Assembly (NCBI GenBank): GCA_965238215.1 | Contig: OZ250180.1 | Coordinates: forward strand, 2,914,001 to 2,978,000 | From: JAPULR01 sp965238215 | Lineage (GTDB): Bacteria; Chloroflexota; Dehalococcoidia; Lucifugimonadales; GCA-2712585 | Direction of reading: 5' to 3' | Length of the DNA: 64,000 bases | Part shown: positions 54,437 to 64,000 of the stretch, piece by piece | Layout of the letters: each line of letters starts with the position of its first letter | Position numbering within the stretch: the first letter of the stretch is position 1 | The notes under the pieces: generated by a model | What the model saw: only the letters and a program-made list of their open reading frames with translations | Databases searched by the model: none | Told to the model about the DNA's origin: nothing | Made by a program: the position numbers and the translations under genes

Positions 54437-57400
54437 ATCCGTTTTGGCAGTAGGCGTGAGTTTGGCGACTGTGTCGTCTCTGTTGCTAGTATTTTTCTCC
54501 TGTGAATATGGATCGGACGACGCCAAACAGTCCGCCACGGCAGAATTCGAATACAGAGAACCCTGCGCCGAGAACGATCAATTGGAAAAGCCCTGCGAAC
54601 CCCGGGACGTAAGCGGAATCAATCCAATACCAAGGATAGCCACTAGTGTCGCTTACGACATTGAGCTGGAGATACCGACTATAGAAGAACTTCTAGAGAA
54701 AGGTCTTCACGTTGCGGAGGCCTCCCCTGTGCATCTGGCCTATCGAGGCACGCCCCAAGCCGGCTCAATTCGTTGTGAAAGGAAAGGTATCGCCCGTACT
54801 TTGGCACAGAGAGAGGAGGCAATACGGTTCTGGCTAGCGATAGATAACGATTTGCCTATCCCCGCTCCAGCGGAGGCGGAACGTAGATTTATGACATACA
54901 TCAACAGTATGGTGCCCAGTGTGAAGGACACTATGAAGGCAAGCTACGTCGCCTTGGCGAGAGGAGGTTTCTCGAACGATTATTGGTTCATTACTTGTTA
55001 CTTGAACTATGCGGCTACAGAGTACCTTTTGGGTAATGGTCCAGGCACCCTCACGGTAGCCTACGACACCAGGCAAGACGTCTGGTCCTACGATCTGTAC
55101 GGGCGGGCTCATACCAGTGGGTGGTTCAATAACGAGGCACTAATGAGCGAGGGGGAGTACGAGGACCACCTGGACGAACTAGTGCGGGAGGCGGAGGAAT
55201 CTTTAGCGGAGATGATAGCCGGTCGGGAGAGCGTAGTATTTCTTGCGCCCATGGGGGCCCACAACGCCATAGCGGTTGAGGCGTGGCAGGCGGTGGCGCA
55301 GTGGGACCTGCAGGAGGACGATGACGAGGTGATACACGCCGTTAGGTACGGTGTCCCTGAGGGCGACCCCGAATACACGCAGACCTTGGCAAACCTGAAG
55401 AGCCGCATCACGGCGGCGGTGGCGATAGACGACTTTGCAGATGACCGTATAGAGAACGCCAGTGGGCTGACGCAGTACTACCGTGACATTGGGGCCTACG
55501 GGGACATCACCCCCGGCGACGGCTCCACGGCCACCTTCACACCGGCCCAGCCTCCGGCGGCATACACCTGCTCCACCGGCACGGCGGTGACGAGTCCAGG
55601 AGACAATCGGGGGTTGGTGCACGACTGCGAGGCTCTCCTTGAAGCCAAGGACGCACTGCGTGGGACAGCCACGCTGGACTGGGCCGCAACGTCGGCCATC
55701 ACTGGCTGGGAGGGAATCACCACAGAAGACACGCCCAGCCGTGTGACAAAGCTTTTGCTGTCCTCAGAGAGCCTTTCCGGGAGCATCCCATCGTCCTTGG
55801 GCAGGTTGTTCGAGCTCACGAACCTGAACCTTAGCAACAACTCTCTGACGGGAGACATACCCAGGGAGCTGGGGTGGCTGCACAACCTGGAGGAGTTGAG
55901 GCTGTCTGGGAACTCTCTAACGGGGTGTATGCCATTGTCCCTGAAGCACGTGGCCACCAACGACCTCAGTTCCCTGAACCTGCTCTACTGCCAGCCGCCG
56001 TCTCCCGGGAACCTTGCGTCCGGTACAGTTGGGGAGACCAGCATCCCCCTAAGCTGGACCGCGGTGACCAACGCCAGCAAGTACCGGGTGGAGTTCCGGC
56101 TACGAGGCGATCTGGACTGGACCGTAGACAGCGACGCCATCACGGGAACAAGTCACACGGTGGACGAGCTGGCCTGCAACAGCCTCTACCAGTTCCGGGT
56201 GAGCGCCTACGGGAACGGTACGGAGTACGCCGCGGCGTGGAGCGACGGGACGCTGCTACTTGAGACCACGGGCGAATGCATGTCTCCTGTGTTTGAAGAG
56301 GCCGAGTACACCTTTGAGTTGGCAGAAAACGCGTCGGTGAGAGATGCAGTGGGAACAGTTACGGCGACCCACCCCGACGACGACGCCATCAGCTACAGCA
56401 TCACGACAGGGAACACGGGGAACGCCTTTACCATTGGCGCCAGCAGTGGAGCCATAACCGTGGCCGGGTCGCTGAACTTCGAGACGAACCCCACCTACAC
56501 ATTGACCGTACAGGCGGAGGATGACGACGGAGATACGGACACGACCACAGTGACCATCACCGTCACCGATGTGGCAGAGGATGCGCCGCCGGCGCCCACA
56601 GGACTGACGGTGACCCTCACCGATCGCACCTTCACCATCTCCTGGACAGCCTTGGATGGTGCGGCCAAGCACGAGGCGCAGCACAAGACAGACGCCGCTA
56701 ACTCTGAGTGGACGGCGTTACCGGAGTCCACCAGCGTAAGCGCCACATACACCCCGGAGGGAGGACCTGAGTGCAGCACGGAGTACCAGTTCCGGGTCAG
56801 GGCCTATGGAGACGGAGAGACCTACACGGAGATGTGGAGTGTCGAGTCGGGCGTGGAATCGGTGGAGACAGAGGCGTGCAATGTGGCGCCGGTGTTCGAC
56901 CCCACTTCCTACACGTTCATGGTGGCCGAGAACGCGGCGGTGGACGACGAGGTGGGAACGGTGACCGCCACGGACGCGGACACCGGCGACACCCTGACCT
57001 ACAGCATCACGGCTGGGAACGAGGATGGGAAGTTTGAGATGGATGGGGACAGCGGAACCATAACGGCGCCTGAAGACCTTGACTACGAGAGCGAAGATAT
57101 TTTCACCCTGACGGTGCAGGTCAGCGACGGCAACGGTGGGACTGCCACAGCCACCGTGACGATCACCGTCACGGACGTGGCGGAGGACCCGCCGCCACCT
57201 CCCGCCGGGCTGACCGTGACCTTCACCGACGGGACCTTCACCATCTCCTGGACGGCCATGGACGGAGCGGCCAAGTACGAGGCCCAGCACAAGACCGACG
57301 TAGCAGACTCTGAGTGGACGGCATTGCCGGAGACCACCGGCATGAGCGCCACCTACACGCCGGAGGGCGGCCCCGACTGCGGCACCGAGTACAAGTTCCG

Positions 57401-60368
57401 TGTGAGGGCCTACGGAGACGGTGTGACCTACACGGAGATGTGGAGCGTGGAGTCCGGTGAGGTCCCCGTGGAAACAGCCACCTGCGATCCGGAGTTCGAC
57501 CAGGATTCCTACCTGTTCTTGGTCCTGGAAACATCGGCCGTTGCCAGCGTTCTGGGCACAGTGTCCGCCACCGACCTGGATACGGAGGACACTGTGACCT
57601 ACGCCATCACCGGGGGGAACGAGGACGGGAAGTTCTCTATAAACAACACAACGGGGCAGCTGAGCGTTGCTGGATCCTTGGACATCGCGACCACTCCCTC
57701 CTACGCGTTGACTGTGGAGGCCTCTGACGGAAAGGGAGGCAAGGATACCGCCACTGTGTCGGTGGCGCTGACCATTGCGGCCTGCTCCAACGGCACCGTG
57801 ATACCCAGGCCGGAGGATTATCCGCTCTTGGTTCGAGACTGCTCAATACTCCTCACTGCCAAGGATACCCTCAGGGGCACGGCGAACCTGAACTGGAGTG
57901 CCGACATCCACTGGAGACAGTGGCAGGGCATCTTCACGGGCTACCTGAATAGCCGGGTTTCCTACGATTCTGACACCGTACACGTAACAGCCGTAGTAGT
58001 GGCTCGCAGTGGCATGAACGGGATCATTCCGCCCATACTGGGCAGCATGGTTGATCTCCGCAGGCTGGACCTGGACGACAACGCCCTCACGGGAGAGATT
58101 CCTGCTGTGCTGGGGCAGATAGAATCTCTGGAGCTGCTGCACCTCCTGGGCAACCGGCTCACGGGGAACATCCCCGAAGAGCTTGGGAATCTAACGAAGC
58201 TGCGAGTCCTCTCCCTGTACGTCAATGACCTGACGGGCAACATCCCATCCTCGTTGGGCAAACTCACGAAACTTGAGCAACTCCTGCTGGACGACAACGA
58301 CTTCACGGGTCAATTGCCGGACGAGTTTGCGAACATGGCGGCCCTTGAGCGCCTCTACGTGCGGGAGAGCCGGTTGACGGGCCAGATACCCGCGTGGCTC
58401 ACGACGCTGGACAACCTGGAATACCTGTACTTGGAGGGGAACGACTTCACCGGGTGCATACCCGATGGATTGAGAGACTTGGAGAACCACGACCTGGATA
58501 GGGACGACCTGAGTGAGTTCCCAGACTGTTCCTCCGTGGCAGCAAGGCCAAATACTCCCGCCACAGGGGTTCCGACCATCAGCGGCACGGTGCAGGTGGG
58601 AGAGACCCTGACGGCCAGCACGTCAGGCATCTACGACGCCGACGGTCTTGTGAACGTGTCCTACAGCTACCAGTGGGTAAGGAATGACGGTACCGACGAC
58701 ACAGACATAACGGATGCGACAAGTAGCACCTACACGCTGGTGTCGGCGGACCAGGGCGATACTATCAAGGTGAAGGTGAGCTTCACCGACGACGCAGGCA
58801 ACGAGGAGTCCCTCAGTAGTGCCGCTACGGCGACGGTGGCGGCAAGGGCAAATATTCCCGCCACGGGGGTTCCGACCATCAGCGGCACGGTGCAGGTGGG
58901 AGAGACCCTGACGGCCAGCACGTCAGGCATCTCCGACGCCGACGGTCTTGTGAACGTGTCCTACAGCTACCAGTGGGTAAGGAATGACGGTACCGACGAC
59001 ACAGACATAACGGATGCGACAAGTAGCAGCTACACGCTGGTGTCGGCGGACCAGGGCGATACTATCAAGGTGAAGGTGAGCTTCACCGACGACGCAGGCA
59101 ACGAGGAGTCCCTCAGTAGTGCCGCTACGGCGACGGTGGCGGCAAGGGCAAATATTCCCGCCACGGGGGTTCCGACCATCAGCGGCACGGTGCAGGTGGG
59201 AGAGACGCTCACGGCCAGTACGTCAGGCATCTCCGACGCCGACGGTCTTGTGAACGTGTCCTACAACTACCAGTGGGTAAGGAATGACGGTACCGACGAC
59301 ACGGACATCTCGGGAGCCACGGGCAGCAGCTACACGCTGGTGTCGGCGGACCAGGGCGATACTATCAAGGTGAAGGTGAGCTTCACCGACGACGCAGGCA
59401 ACGCCGAGTCCCTCAGTAGTGCCGCTACGGCGGCGGTGGCGGCAAGGCCGAATACTCCCGCCACGGGGATTCCGACCATCAGCGGCACGGCCCAGGTGGG
59501 AGAGACGCTGACGGCCAGTACGTCAGGCATCTCCGACGCCGACGGTCTTGTGAACGTGTCCTACAGCTACCAGTGGGTGAGGAATGACGGTACCGACGAC
59601 TCGGACATCTCGGATGCGACAAGTAGCAGCTACACGCTGGTGTCGGCGGACCAGGGCCAGACCATCAAGGTGGAGGTGAGCTTCACCGACGACGCAGGCA
59701 ACGAGGAGTTCCTCAGTAGTGCCGCTACGGGGGCGGTGGCGGCAAGGGCAAATACTCCCGCCACGGGGGTTCCGACCATCAGCGGCACGGCCCAGGTGGG
59801 AGAGACGCTCACGGCCAGCACGTCAGGCATCTCCGACGCCGACGGTCTTGTGAACGTGTCCTACAGCTACCAGTGGGTGAGGAATGACGGTACCGACGAC
59901 ACGGACATCTCAGGAGCCACGGGCAGCAGCTACACGCTGGTGTCGGCGGACCAGGGCGATACTATCAAGGTGGAGGTGAGCTTCACCGATGACGCAGGCA
60001 ACGCCGAGACTCTGATTAGCTCTGCGACGTCGGCGGTGGTCACTCTCATCTGGTCAGTTCAGATGACGGTCATGGACTTCGGAGGCGGCGACGTCGGCGC
60101 TACCAGCCCAGAACGGTTTTCGAACGAAACAGGCAACATGCGTATTAAGTGGCTCTGGTATTCCGGGTCGGCACGAAGGCTTCATCTGGCATTCGGGGAT
60201 GTTGTTACCGAGAGAGAGCACTTGACATTGTACGTCGGCAATATCGCTCTTACCTTCCCCTCCGGAGATTCGGGCTTTACCTTTACGAACATCGACATCT
60301 CCTGGACTGCCGGGCAGGTGGTTGAGGCGAGCATCGTTCGGCATGTTCCCTCAACAGACACATCATGA
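54426..60368 (+). CDS. Giant lipoprotein with LRR, FN3, cadherin and Ig-like repeats
   Basis: 1980 residues from ATG 54426, overlapping the propeller gene. Lipoprotein-like signal (VSSLLLVFFSCEYGSDD). The N-terminal 350 residues are helical, of unknown type. Then an LRR block (LFELTNLNLSNNSLTGDIPR), three FN3/cadherin pairs (SYTFMVAENAAVDDEVGTVT; LTYSITAGNEDGKFEMDGDS), and a second LRR block (LRRLDLDDNALTGEIPAVLG). Five 100-residue Ig-like repeats (PTISGTVQVGETLTASTSGI) and a beta-rich end follow. Calcium-binding cadherin motifs and LRRs point to adhesion at the cell surface. After the TGA the same frame continues past a second TGA to a protein-like tail (FEIEVDGTRLNSSNAL, to 60479), so the natural end may be further on. 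Confidence 0.87.
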   Translation: MKFRSVLAVGVSLATVSSLLLVFFSCEYGSDDAKQSATAEFEYREPCAENDQLEKPCEPRDVSGINPIPRIATSVAYDIELEIPTIEELLEKGLHVAEASPVHLAYRGTPQAGSIRCERKGIARTLAQREEAIRFWLAIDNDLPIPAPAEAERRFMTYINSMVPSVKDTMKASYVALARGGFSNDYWFITCYLNYAATEYLLGNGPGTLTVAYDTRQDVWSYDLYGRAHTSGWFNNEALMSEGEYEDHLDELVREAEESLAEMIAGRESVVFLAPMGAHNAIAVEAWQAVAQWDLQEDDDEVIHAVRYGVPEGDPEYTQTLANLKSRITAAVAIDDFADDRIENASGLTQYYRDIGAYGDITPGDGSTATFTPAQPPAAYTCSTGTAVTSPGDNRGLVHDCEALLEAKDALRGTATLDWAATSAITGWEGITTEDTPSRVTKLLLSSESLSGSIPSSLGRLFELTNLNLSNNSLTGDIPRELGWLHNLEELRLSGNSLTGCMPLSLKHVATNDLSSLNLLYCQPPSPGNLASGTVGETSIPLSWTAVTNASKYRVEFRLRGDLDWTVDSDAITGTSHTVDELACNSLYQFRVSAYGNGTEYAAAWSDGTLLLETTGECMSPVFEEAEYTFELAENASVRDAVGTVTATHPDDDAISYSITTGNTGNAFTIGASSGAITVAGSLNFETNPTYTLTVQAEDDDGDTDTTTVTITVTDVAEDAPPAPTGLTVTLTDRTFTISWTALDGAAKHEAQHKTDAANSEWTALPESTSVSATYTPEGGPECSTEYQFRVRAYGDGETYTEMWSVESGVESVETEACNVAPVFDPTSYTFMVAENAAVDDEVGTVTATDADTGDTLTYSITAGNEDGKFEMDGDSGTITAPEDLDYESEDIFTLTVQVSDGNGGTATATVTITVTDVAEDPPPPPAGLTVTFTDGTFTISWTAMDGAAKYEAQHKTDVADSEWTALPETTGMSATYTPEGGPDCGTEYKFRVRAYGDGVTYTEMWSVESGEVPVETATCDPEFDQDSYLFLVLETSAVASVLGTVSATDLDTEDTVTYAITGGNEDGKFSINNTTGQLSVAGSLDIATTPSYALTVEASDGKGGKDTATVSVALTIAACSNGTVIPRPEDYPLLVRDCSILLTAKDTLRGTANLNWSADIHWRQWQGIFTGYLNSRVSYDSDTVHVTAVVVARSGMNGIIPPILGSMVDLRRLDLDDNALTGEIPAVLGQIESLELLHLLGNRLTGNIPEELGNLTKLRVLSLYVNDLTGNIPSSLGKLTKLEQLLLDDNDFTGQLPDEFANMAALERLYVRESRLTGQIPAWLTTLDNLEYLYLEGNDFTGCIPDGLRDLENHDLDRDDLSEFPDCSSVAARPNTPATGVPTISGTVQVGETLTASTSGIYDADGLVNVSYSYQWVRNDGTDDTDITDATSSTYTLVSADQGDTIKVKVSFTDDAGNEESLSSAATATVAARANIPATGVPTISGTVQVGETLTASTSGISDADGLVNVSYSYQWVRNDGTDDTDITDATSSSYTLVSADQGDTIKVKVSFTDDAGNEESLSSAATATVAARANIPATGVPTISGTVQVGETLTASTSGISDADGLVNVSYNYQWVRNDGTDDTDISGATGSSYTLVSADQGDTIKVKVSFTDDAGNAESLSSAATAAVAARPNTPATGIPTISGTAQVGETLTASTSGISDADGLVNVSYSYQWVRNDGTDDSDISDATSSSYTLVSADQGQTIKVEVSFTDDAGNEEFLSSAATGAVAARANTPATGVPTISGTAQVGETLTASTSGISDADGLVNVSYSYQWVRNDGTDDTDISGATGSSYTLVSADQGDTIKVEVSFTDDAGNAETLISSATSAVVTLIWSVQMTVMDFGGGDVGATSPERFSNETGNMRIKWLWYSGSARRLHLAFGDVVTEREHLTLYVGNIALTFPSGDSGFTFTNIDISWTAGQVVEASIVRHVPSTDTS
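58551..60050 (+). repeat. Five 300-bp tandem coding repeats
   Basis: Units begin near 58551, 58851, 59151, 59451 and 59751 with exact 300-bp period and very high identity; each encodes one Ig-like domain (ISDADGLVNVSYSYQWVRND). Copy number is likely variable, and assembly of this region deserves care. Confidence 0.92.
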
Positions 60369-60565
60369 CCGGCGTGAAGACCCCTTAAAGCCTTCGAAAT
60401 CGAAGTGGACGGGACTCGGTTGAACTCGAGCAATGCATTGTCCACTGCTTACGGCTATGGCCATATCTACGACTTGTAGTGGCAACTCTTGCCTATAGAT
60501 CAATACTCATACCGAATTCGGCTACAGTGATGGACAGGAAGTTGAAGAGCGTTGATGGCAATTAA

Positions 60566-61765
60566 GGAATCTCTGAACAACCCGGAGCAAGGGGGTTGAG
60601 GCAGAATGATGCCGTTCTTTGGAAATGTTCAGGCATGGTTGTGGCGTTGAAGTCGTGTCTGTTGTGGCCTCGGAAGCGGTTGTTTGGGAGCCGTTGCGGC
60701 TCTCAAACGTGATTTGGACGCACCTTGCCCCTGTCACGCCGCCAAGTGCCGCTCGGCTGTCATCAGGTTAGCCAGTCCCAGCAGCAACGCCAGCCGTTGC
60801 GTGTTCTTATACAGTCCCCGGTAGCGGACTTTGGCGTACCCGAAGTGCCGCTTCACAAACAGGAACGGATGCTCCGCCTTCGCTCTGATCGATGCTTTGC
60901 ACTTCTCTGCCAGCGCCACCTCACTTCCAGGCTCCAGCTTCCGACGCTGGCCCGGCCTCATCGCCACATGCCACTCGACCTCCAACTCCCGATTCTCCCC
61001 ACGCTTATCGACTCCCTGATACCCCGCATCGCCCCACACCTGTTTCTCTCCACCGTGTAGGAGCCGATGCGCTTCGGTCACGTCACGCACGTTGGCCGGC
61101 GTCGTAGTCACACTGTGCACCACTCCCGTCTCTGAGTCCACTCCTACGTGCACTTTCATCCCGAAGTGCCACTCGCTGCCCTTCTTCGTCTGGTGCATCT
61201 CGGGGTCCCGCTCCCCAGCACGATTCTTCGTCGACGACGGCGCCTCTATGATGCTTGCGTACCACTATCGTCCCCTCTCGAAGACGCAGCCCCTGAGACT
61301 CCAGATGCCCGTTGATGTCCGCGAACAGCCTCTCGCCCAGCCCGTGCTCTTCCAACAGATGGCGGAAGTTCAGAATCGTCGTCTCGTCCGGCAGAGGACC
61401 CGATAGCCTCAATCCTACGAATCGCCTCACCGACTCGACCTCGTACAGCATGTCCTCCATGCCGGGGGCGCTCAGGTTGTAGAAGAACTGCACACAGTGT
61501 GTCCGCAGCATTGCCGACAACTCATACGGGCGACGCCCTCGGCCCGCCTTGGGATAGTGAGGACGGATGCGCTCCTCCAACTCTTCCCATGGGATCAGAC
61601 CATCCATCCGCTCCAGAAATATCTCCCGACGCGTCTTGCGCTTCTTCCCCTCATATTCCAGGTCGGCAAACGTCGGCTGATCCATCGTATCCATCGAGCC
61701 TCACCCCATACTCCGTGCTGCCCCCATGTTAGCATGCCTCAAACTTAAACTTGTTCAGAGTATCC
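60566..61765 (-). mobile_element. IS5-type insertion sequence, 1200 bp, with TTAA target duplication
   Basis: Terminal inverted repeats GGAATCTCTGAACAA (60566-60580) and the complement TTGTTCAGAGTATCC (61751-61765) match at 13 of 15. Both sides are flanked by TTAA (60562-60565 and 61766-61769), a 4-bp target duplication fitting the IS5 preference YTAR/TTAA. Complete ends imply a recent insertion, but its transposase is frameshifted. Confidence 0.88.
60734..61694 (-). pseudogene. IS5-family transposase, frameshifted
   Basis: First part: DLEYEGKKRKTRREIFLERM, RPHYPKAGRGRRPYELSAML and LPDETTILNFRHLLEEHGLG (first Asp). An extra base near 61258-61266 breaks the frame (expected EGTIVDASIIEAPSSTKN). 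Second part: KKGSEWHFGMKVHVGVDSET, VWGDAGYQGVDKRGEN (second Asp), and RAKAEHPFLFVKRHFGYAKV (Glu). Together they form a complete DDE transposase of about 320 residues. Confidence 0.88.
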
Positions 61766-61934
61766 TTAAGTCTCTCTGGTATGCGAAATAAGGGGTAATA
61801 TATGAAAAGGCTTGGCTTGACTAAAACGGTTTGGTCATCAACTTGTAAGTTCACGGACTCATTCGATTAATATTGCTCACAGTGACAGGTGTAATGATTG
61901 ATTCTGAAAATCAAGTAGAGAGGCAGTCCAGACC

Positions 61935-62228
61935 ATGCTGGTGGTGAAGGGAGTGATGTGTGGCCGAATGCTCCAGACGTTGCGGCTATTCACCCTTTTG
62001 GCTGGGCTGGTGATGTTGATGGTTGTTATAGGGGCGTGTGAAAGCGAAAAGAAAGACGCCCCACCCACACCCGTATTTAATAGCTACATGCCCCAACTGT
62101 TTGACGGTGAAGAGGTAGATGTCAGTCTGAGGAGAGGCAAGCATACATGCTCTCTCTATCCATGCAAATTCAGGGCGTGTCCGGCATTATTGAGAATGCA
62201 GTGTGTGCATGAAATTCACGGTCTCTGA
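61935..62228 (+). CDS. Short putative lipoprotein
   Basis: 97 residues, GAGG upstream of ATG 61935. It has a hydrophobic signal and lipobox (LAGLVMLMVVIGACESEKKD), then a short tail with three cysteines that looks unlike a folded domain and may be a truncated or frameshifted C-terminus. Confidence 0.4.
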   Translation: MLVVKGVMCGRMLQTLRLFTLLAGLVMLMVVIGACESEKKDAPPTPVFNSYMPQLFDGEEVDVSLRRGKHTCSLYPCKFRACPALLRMQCVHEIHGL

Positions 62229-62427
62229 AAATAGGAAGACAATACGTGCCATTGTGCATCTGGAGGAATGTGTGGAGTTAAACAAGCATGTCGGACTTCC
62301 TACAAAGTATCCTCCTTCTAGCTGGTATGTAGGGCCGTTTCGGACACTAAAACAAGCACGGTGGAAAGGAGAGCAAACGGGTTGGACAGTCGCTGACTGC
62401 ACGAAATGCCTGGGGCCAATACGCTAA
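62209..62427 (+). CDS. Small cysteine-containing protein
   Basis: 72 residues from ATG 62209. EECVELNKHVGLPTKYPPSS, WYVGPFRTLKQARWKGEQTG and a C-terminal CTKCLG read like a small conserved bacterial protein. The ribosome site is poor and it overlaps the preceding frame, so it might be the displaced end of a broken gene. Confidence 0.35.
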   Translation: MKFTVSENRKTIRAIVHLEECVELNKHVGLPTKYPPSSWYVGPFRTLKQARWKGEQTGWTVADCTKCLGPIR

Positions 62428-62725
62428 TCAGACATTGTGAGATATCGGATGCACAGGTCAATATGACGGTCCATGCATCTTCTACCTCAATATGATCTCC
62501 TGGGTTGCACAAAGAAGTTAAGAGTGTGAGAAAGGAGGGGAATCACCATGATTGGGTCGTCCCCGCCAGGTTGTGTCCCTATACATATATCCCTTTCTCT
62601 TTATGTCGAAAAATGGGTGATATCTTTGAGTTCAAATTGGGCAAATGGAACTACCGAAGAGCCGATTCTCAACTCGCGTCAGACATGATCTATTCTCCAG
62701 AAGATTCCCTTATAGCGGCTGAGGA

Positions 62726-62908
62726 CTATCTCCGGAGACGATAGGCGTAGAACTCTGTTGTAGCTAGGAACAAGATTAATCCACCCACCATAAGTGCAAT
62801 AAACCATGCTGGTGGTGTGGGGGACATGCGGGCGATTTCTGCCAGGTTTGGTGTAACATGGCAGGTGGGAAATGGGATGGGGTTGTTTAATACCTTGGTT
62901 GTTGTCAT
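62726..62908 (-). CDS. Possible 60-residue single-span membrane protein
   Basis: ATG 62908 with GGGGATAGAGG upstream. A soluble start is followed by PPAWFIALMVGGLILFLATT and a basic end (YAYRLRR). Convincing membrane helix, no family; could be chance. Confidence 0.35.
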   Translation of the reverse strand: MTTTKVLNNPIPFPTCHVTPNLAEIARMSPTPPAWFIALMVGGLILFLATTEFYAYRLRR

Positions 62909-62970
62909 CCTCTATCCCCACCTGGACCCCCGTATCCGCTACAACTGGAGGCCTCGGAGAAAAGAGTAGA

Positions 62971-64000
62971 ATGGCAAGTTCAATACCCAAGACGAAGCCT
63001 TCCCGATCCAAACTGGCCGCGACCTTTAGGGTCGCTTGGCGGCTTAGATTAGTTCCCATATTCACAGTTATCTTCGTATTGATCCTTTCTGCAATCTTCG
63101 CCAACTTCTGGAGCAACTGGCGGGGGCTCGATCCCGAGGTGGGAACCCTGCAATATCGCCTGGTTCCGCCGGCTTGGATTAAGGCAAAGGTTGAGTCGCT
63201 AATGGGCGGCATAAGCTTCGACAATGTAGAAGTCTACAAGAACGGGGAACTTGTTCAGGGAGCCAGAATTACCCACCAGGGATCGCCGATAGACGCCAGC
63301 AATGAACCCATAGTAGGAATTGTCGAATACAGGAGCCGTGGTGACGTCATCAAGATTGGCCGCGCGTTAGTGTACCCGGGTGGTGTGGAGCGGGAGAACA
63401 TGTCTAAGCTGCCTGCCGGTTTGGTTGTCGTCAGAAACCCCGTCTCCTTTGACGGCGGCGGCCTGTACGTTAACGGAGAAGAGGTCCAGAACGGCGTTGC
63501 TTTCATGGGCGCCGACAATGGCGGTGAAGTGACCTTTACTCCCTTGGGCGCCACCATCCAGGGTAGACTGGCCACGGATGCCCTCGAGATTACAAATGCC
63601 AACGGAAATGTCGTAGTACCCGTTGTCGGCATTGCCGCCATGGAGGACATCGGCATAGACGGAACGGAAGACGAGATTCTCGCCCGGCCTAATGCTGTCC
63701 GCCAGCTTACTCCGGATGGGTCCAGCAAGTACTTGCTCGGTACTGACAAGCTCGGGCGTGGCCTGGTAACGCGCATGATTCATGGAGCGCGTACATCCCT
63801 ATCCGTTTCCCTCATCGTCATCCTCTTAGCAGGAGCAGTAGGCACAACTCTTGGTCTGTTGGCCGGCTATGTGGGCGGTTGGGTTGACGCTTTGATAATG
63901 AGCTTGATGGACATCTATCTGGTGATTCTCGCTATTCTTCTGGTTCTTGTCTTTGTTCAGTATTTTGGGCCTAGCTCGTGGCCGCTTTTGGGGCTTGGCT
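62971..64000 (+). CDS. Oligopeptide-type ABC permease (DppC/OppC), large extracytoplasmic insertion, partial
   Basis: Open from ATG 62971 (GGAG upstream) to the window edge, 343 codons so far. N-terminal helix LVPIFTVIFVLILSAIFANF. The usual DppC block comes near codon 250: YLLGTDKLGRGLVTRMIHGA, then RTSLSVSLIVILLAGAVGTT, LGLLAGYVGGWVDALIMSLM and DIYLVILAILLVLVFVQYFG. In ordinary DppC about 40-60 residues separate helix 1 from LGTDxxGRD. Here about 200 do (SFDNVEVYKNGELVQGARIT, FDGGGLYVNGEEVQNGVAFM), a beta-rich domain outside the membrane. Substrate unknown; partner genes must lie beyond the window. Confidence 0.9.
   Translation, partial: MASSIPKTKPSRSKLAATFRVAWRLRLVPIFTVIFVLILSAIFANFWSNWRGLDPEVGTLQYRLVPPAWIKAKVESLMGGISFDNVEVYKNGELVQGARITHQGSPIDASNEPIVGIVEYRSRGDVIKIGRALVYPGGVERENMSKLPAGLVVVRNPVSFDGGGLYVNGEEVQNGVAFMGADNGGEVTFTPLGATIQGRLATDALEITNANGNVVVPVVGIAAMEDIGIDGTEDEILARPNAVRQLTPDGSSKYLLGTDKLGRGLVTRMIHGARTSLSVSLIVILLAGAVGTTLGLLAGYVGGWVDALIMSLMDIYLVILAILLVLVFVQYFGPSSWPLLGLG

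Overview
The window looks like chromosomal DNA of an uncultivated Chloroflexota bacterium of the Dehalococcoidia/SAR202 type. This is inferred from the gene set, not from a marker gene: a corrinoid/iron-sulfur protein of the reductive-dehalogenase family without a Tat signal, very large surface proteins built of FN3, cadherin and LRR modules next to a PD40 propeller protein, a hybrid kinase/OmpR-type regulator remnant, imelysin lipoproteins and a DppC-type permease. No rRNA or tRNA gene was recognised.

Layout. 1-9.4 kb is a haem/iron-acquisition locus: a FecCD permease and haem-binding lipoprotein on the minus strand, then on the plus strand a nitroreductase, an HmoA-like monooxygenase, an IrpA-type imelysin, a di-haem DUF1111 oxidoreductase, a second imelysin, an HTTM protein and a DUF4386-like protein. 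Five of these nine genes carry frameshifts or in-frame stops. 9.4-11.6 kb holds an IS3 remnant and the intact dehalogenase-like gene. 11.6-18.5 kb is a small integrative element: P4-type integrase (frameshifted), AlpA-like regulator, a palindrome-rich control or origin region, small element genes, and a broken CHC2 primase whose frame runs into a truncated kinase/regulator gene.

18.5-44.1 kb is an accessory island of short gene cassettes among IS debris. It contains glycine-zipper membrane proteins (18.8-21.6), remnants of a replication-relaxation protein and of DinB, a secreted HNH/Excalibur nuclease with an in-frame stop, a 1719-residue exonuclease-RecQ-UvrD fusion, an HNH-like protein, a membrane protein plus PD-(D/E)XK nuclease pair, a large membrane protein plus soluble partner, and a four-gene operon (PLP decarboxylase, DUF3326, RelA/SpoT-like synthetase, small partner). 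Five copies of a hairpin-forming direct repeat lie at the cassette borders. A second repeat family shares its 9-bp core with them. One copy, at 32.42 kb, carries both arms uninterrupted.

44.1-44.74 kb is an 11-repeat type I-E CRISPR array with no cas genes in the window, cut at its far end by an IS21-family element whose IstB is itself truncated. 47.2-60.4 kb is a three-gene overlapping operon for two giant exported proteins and a membrane-anchored propeller protein. A 1200-bp IS5-type insertion with a TTAA target duplication follows, then small uncertain genes, and the window ends inside an oligopeptide-type ABC permease with an unusually large extracytoplasmic insertion.

Two themes stand out. 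Many genes are broken by single substitutions or indels, which means either real decay or a consensus with errors. The accessory island appears modular, with a repeated recombination-site-like sequence at its joints and several defence-like gene pairs of unknown function.
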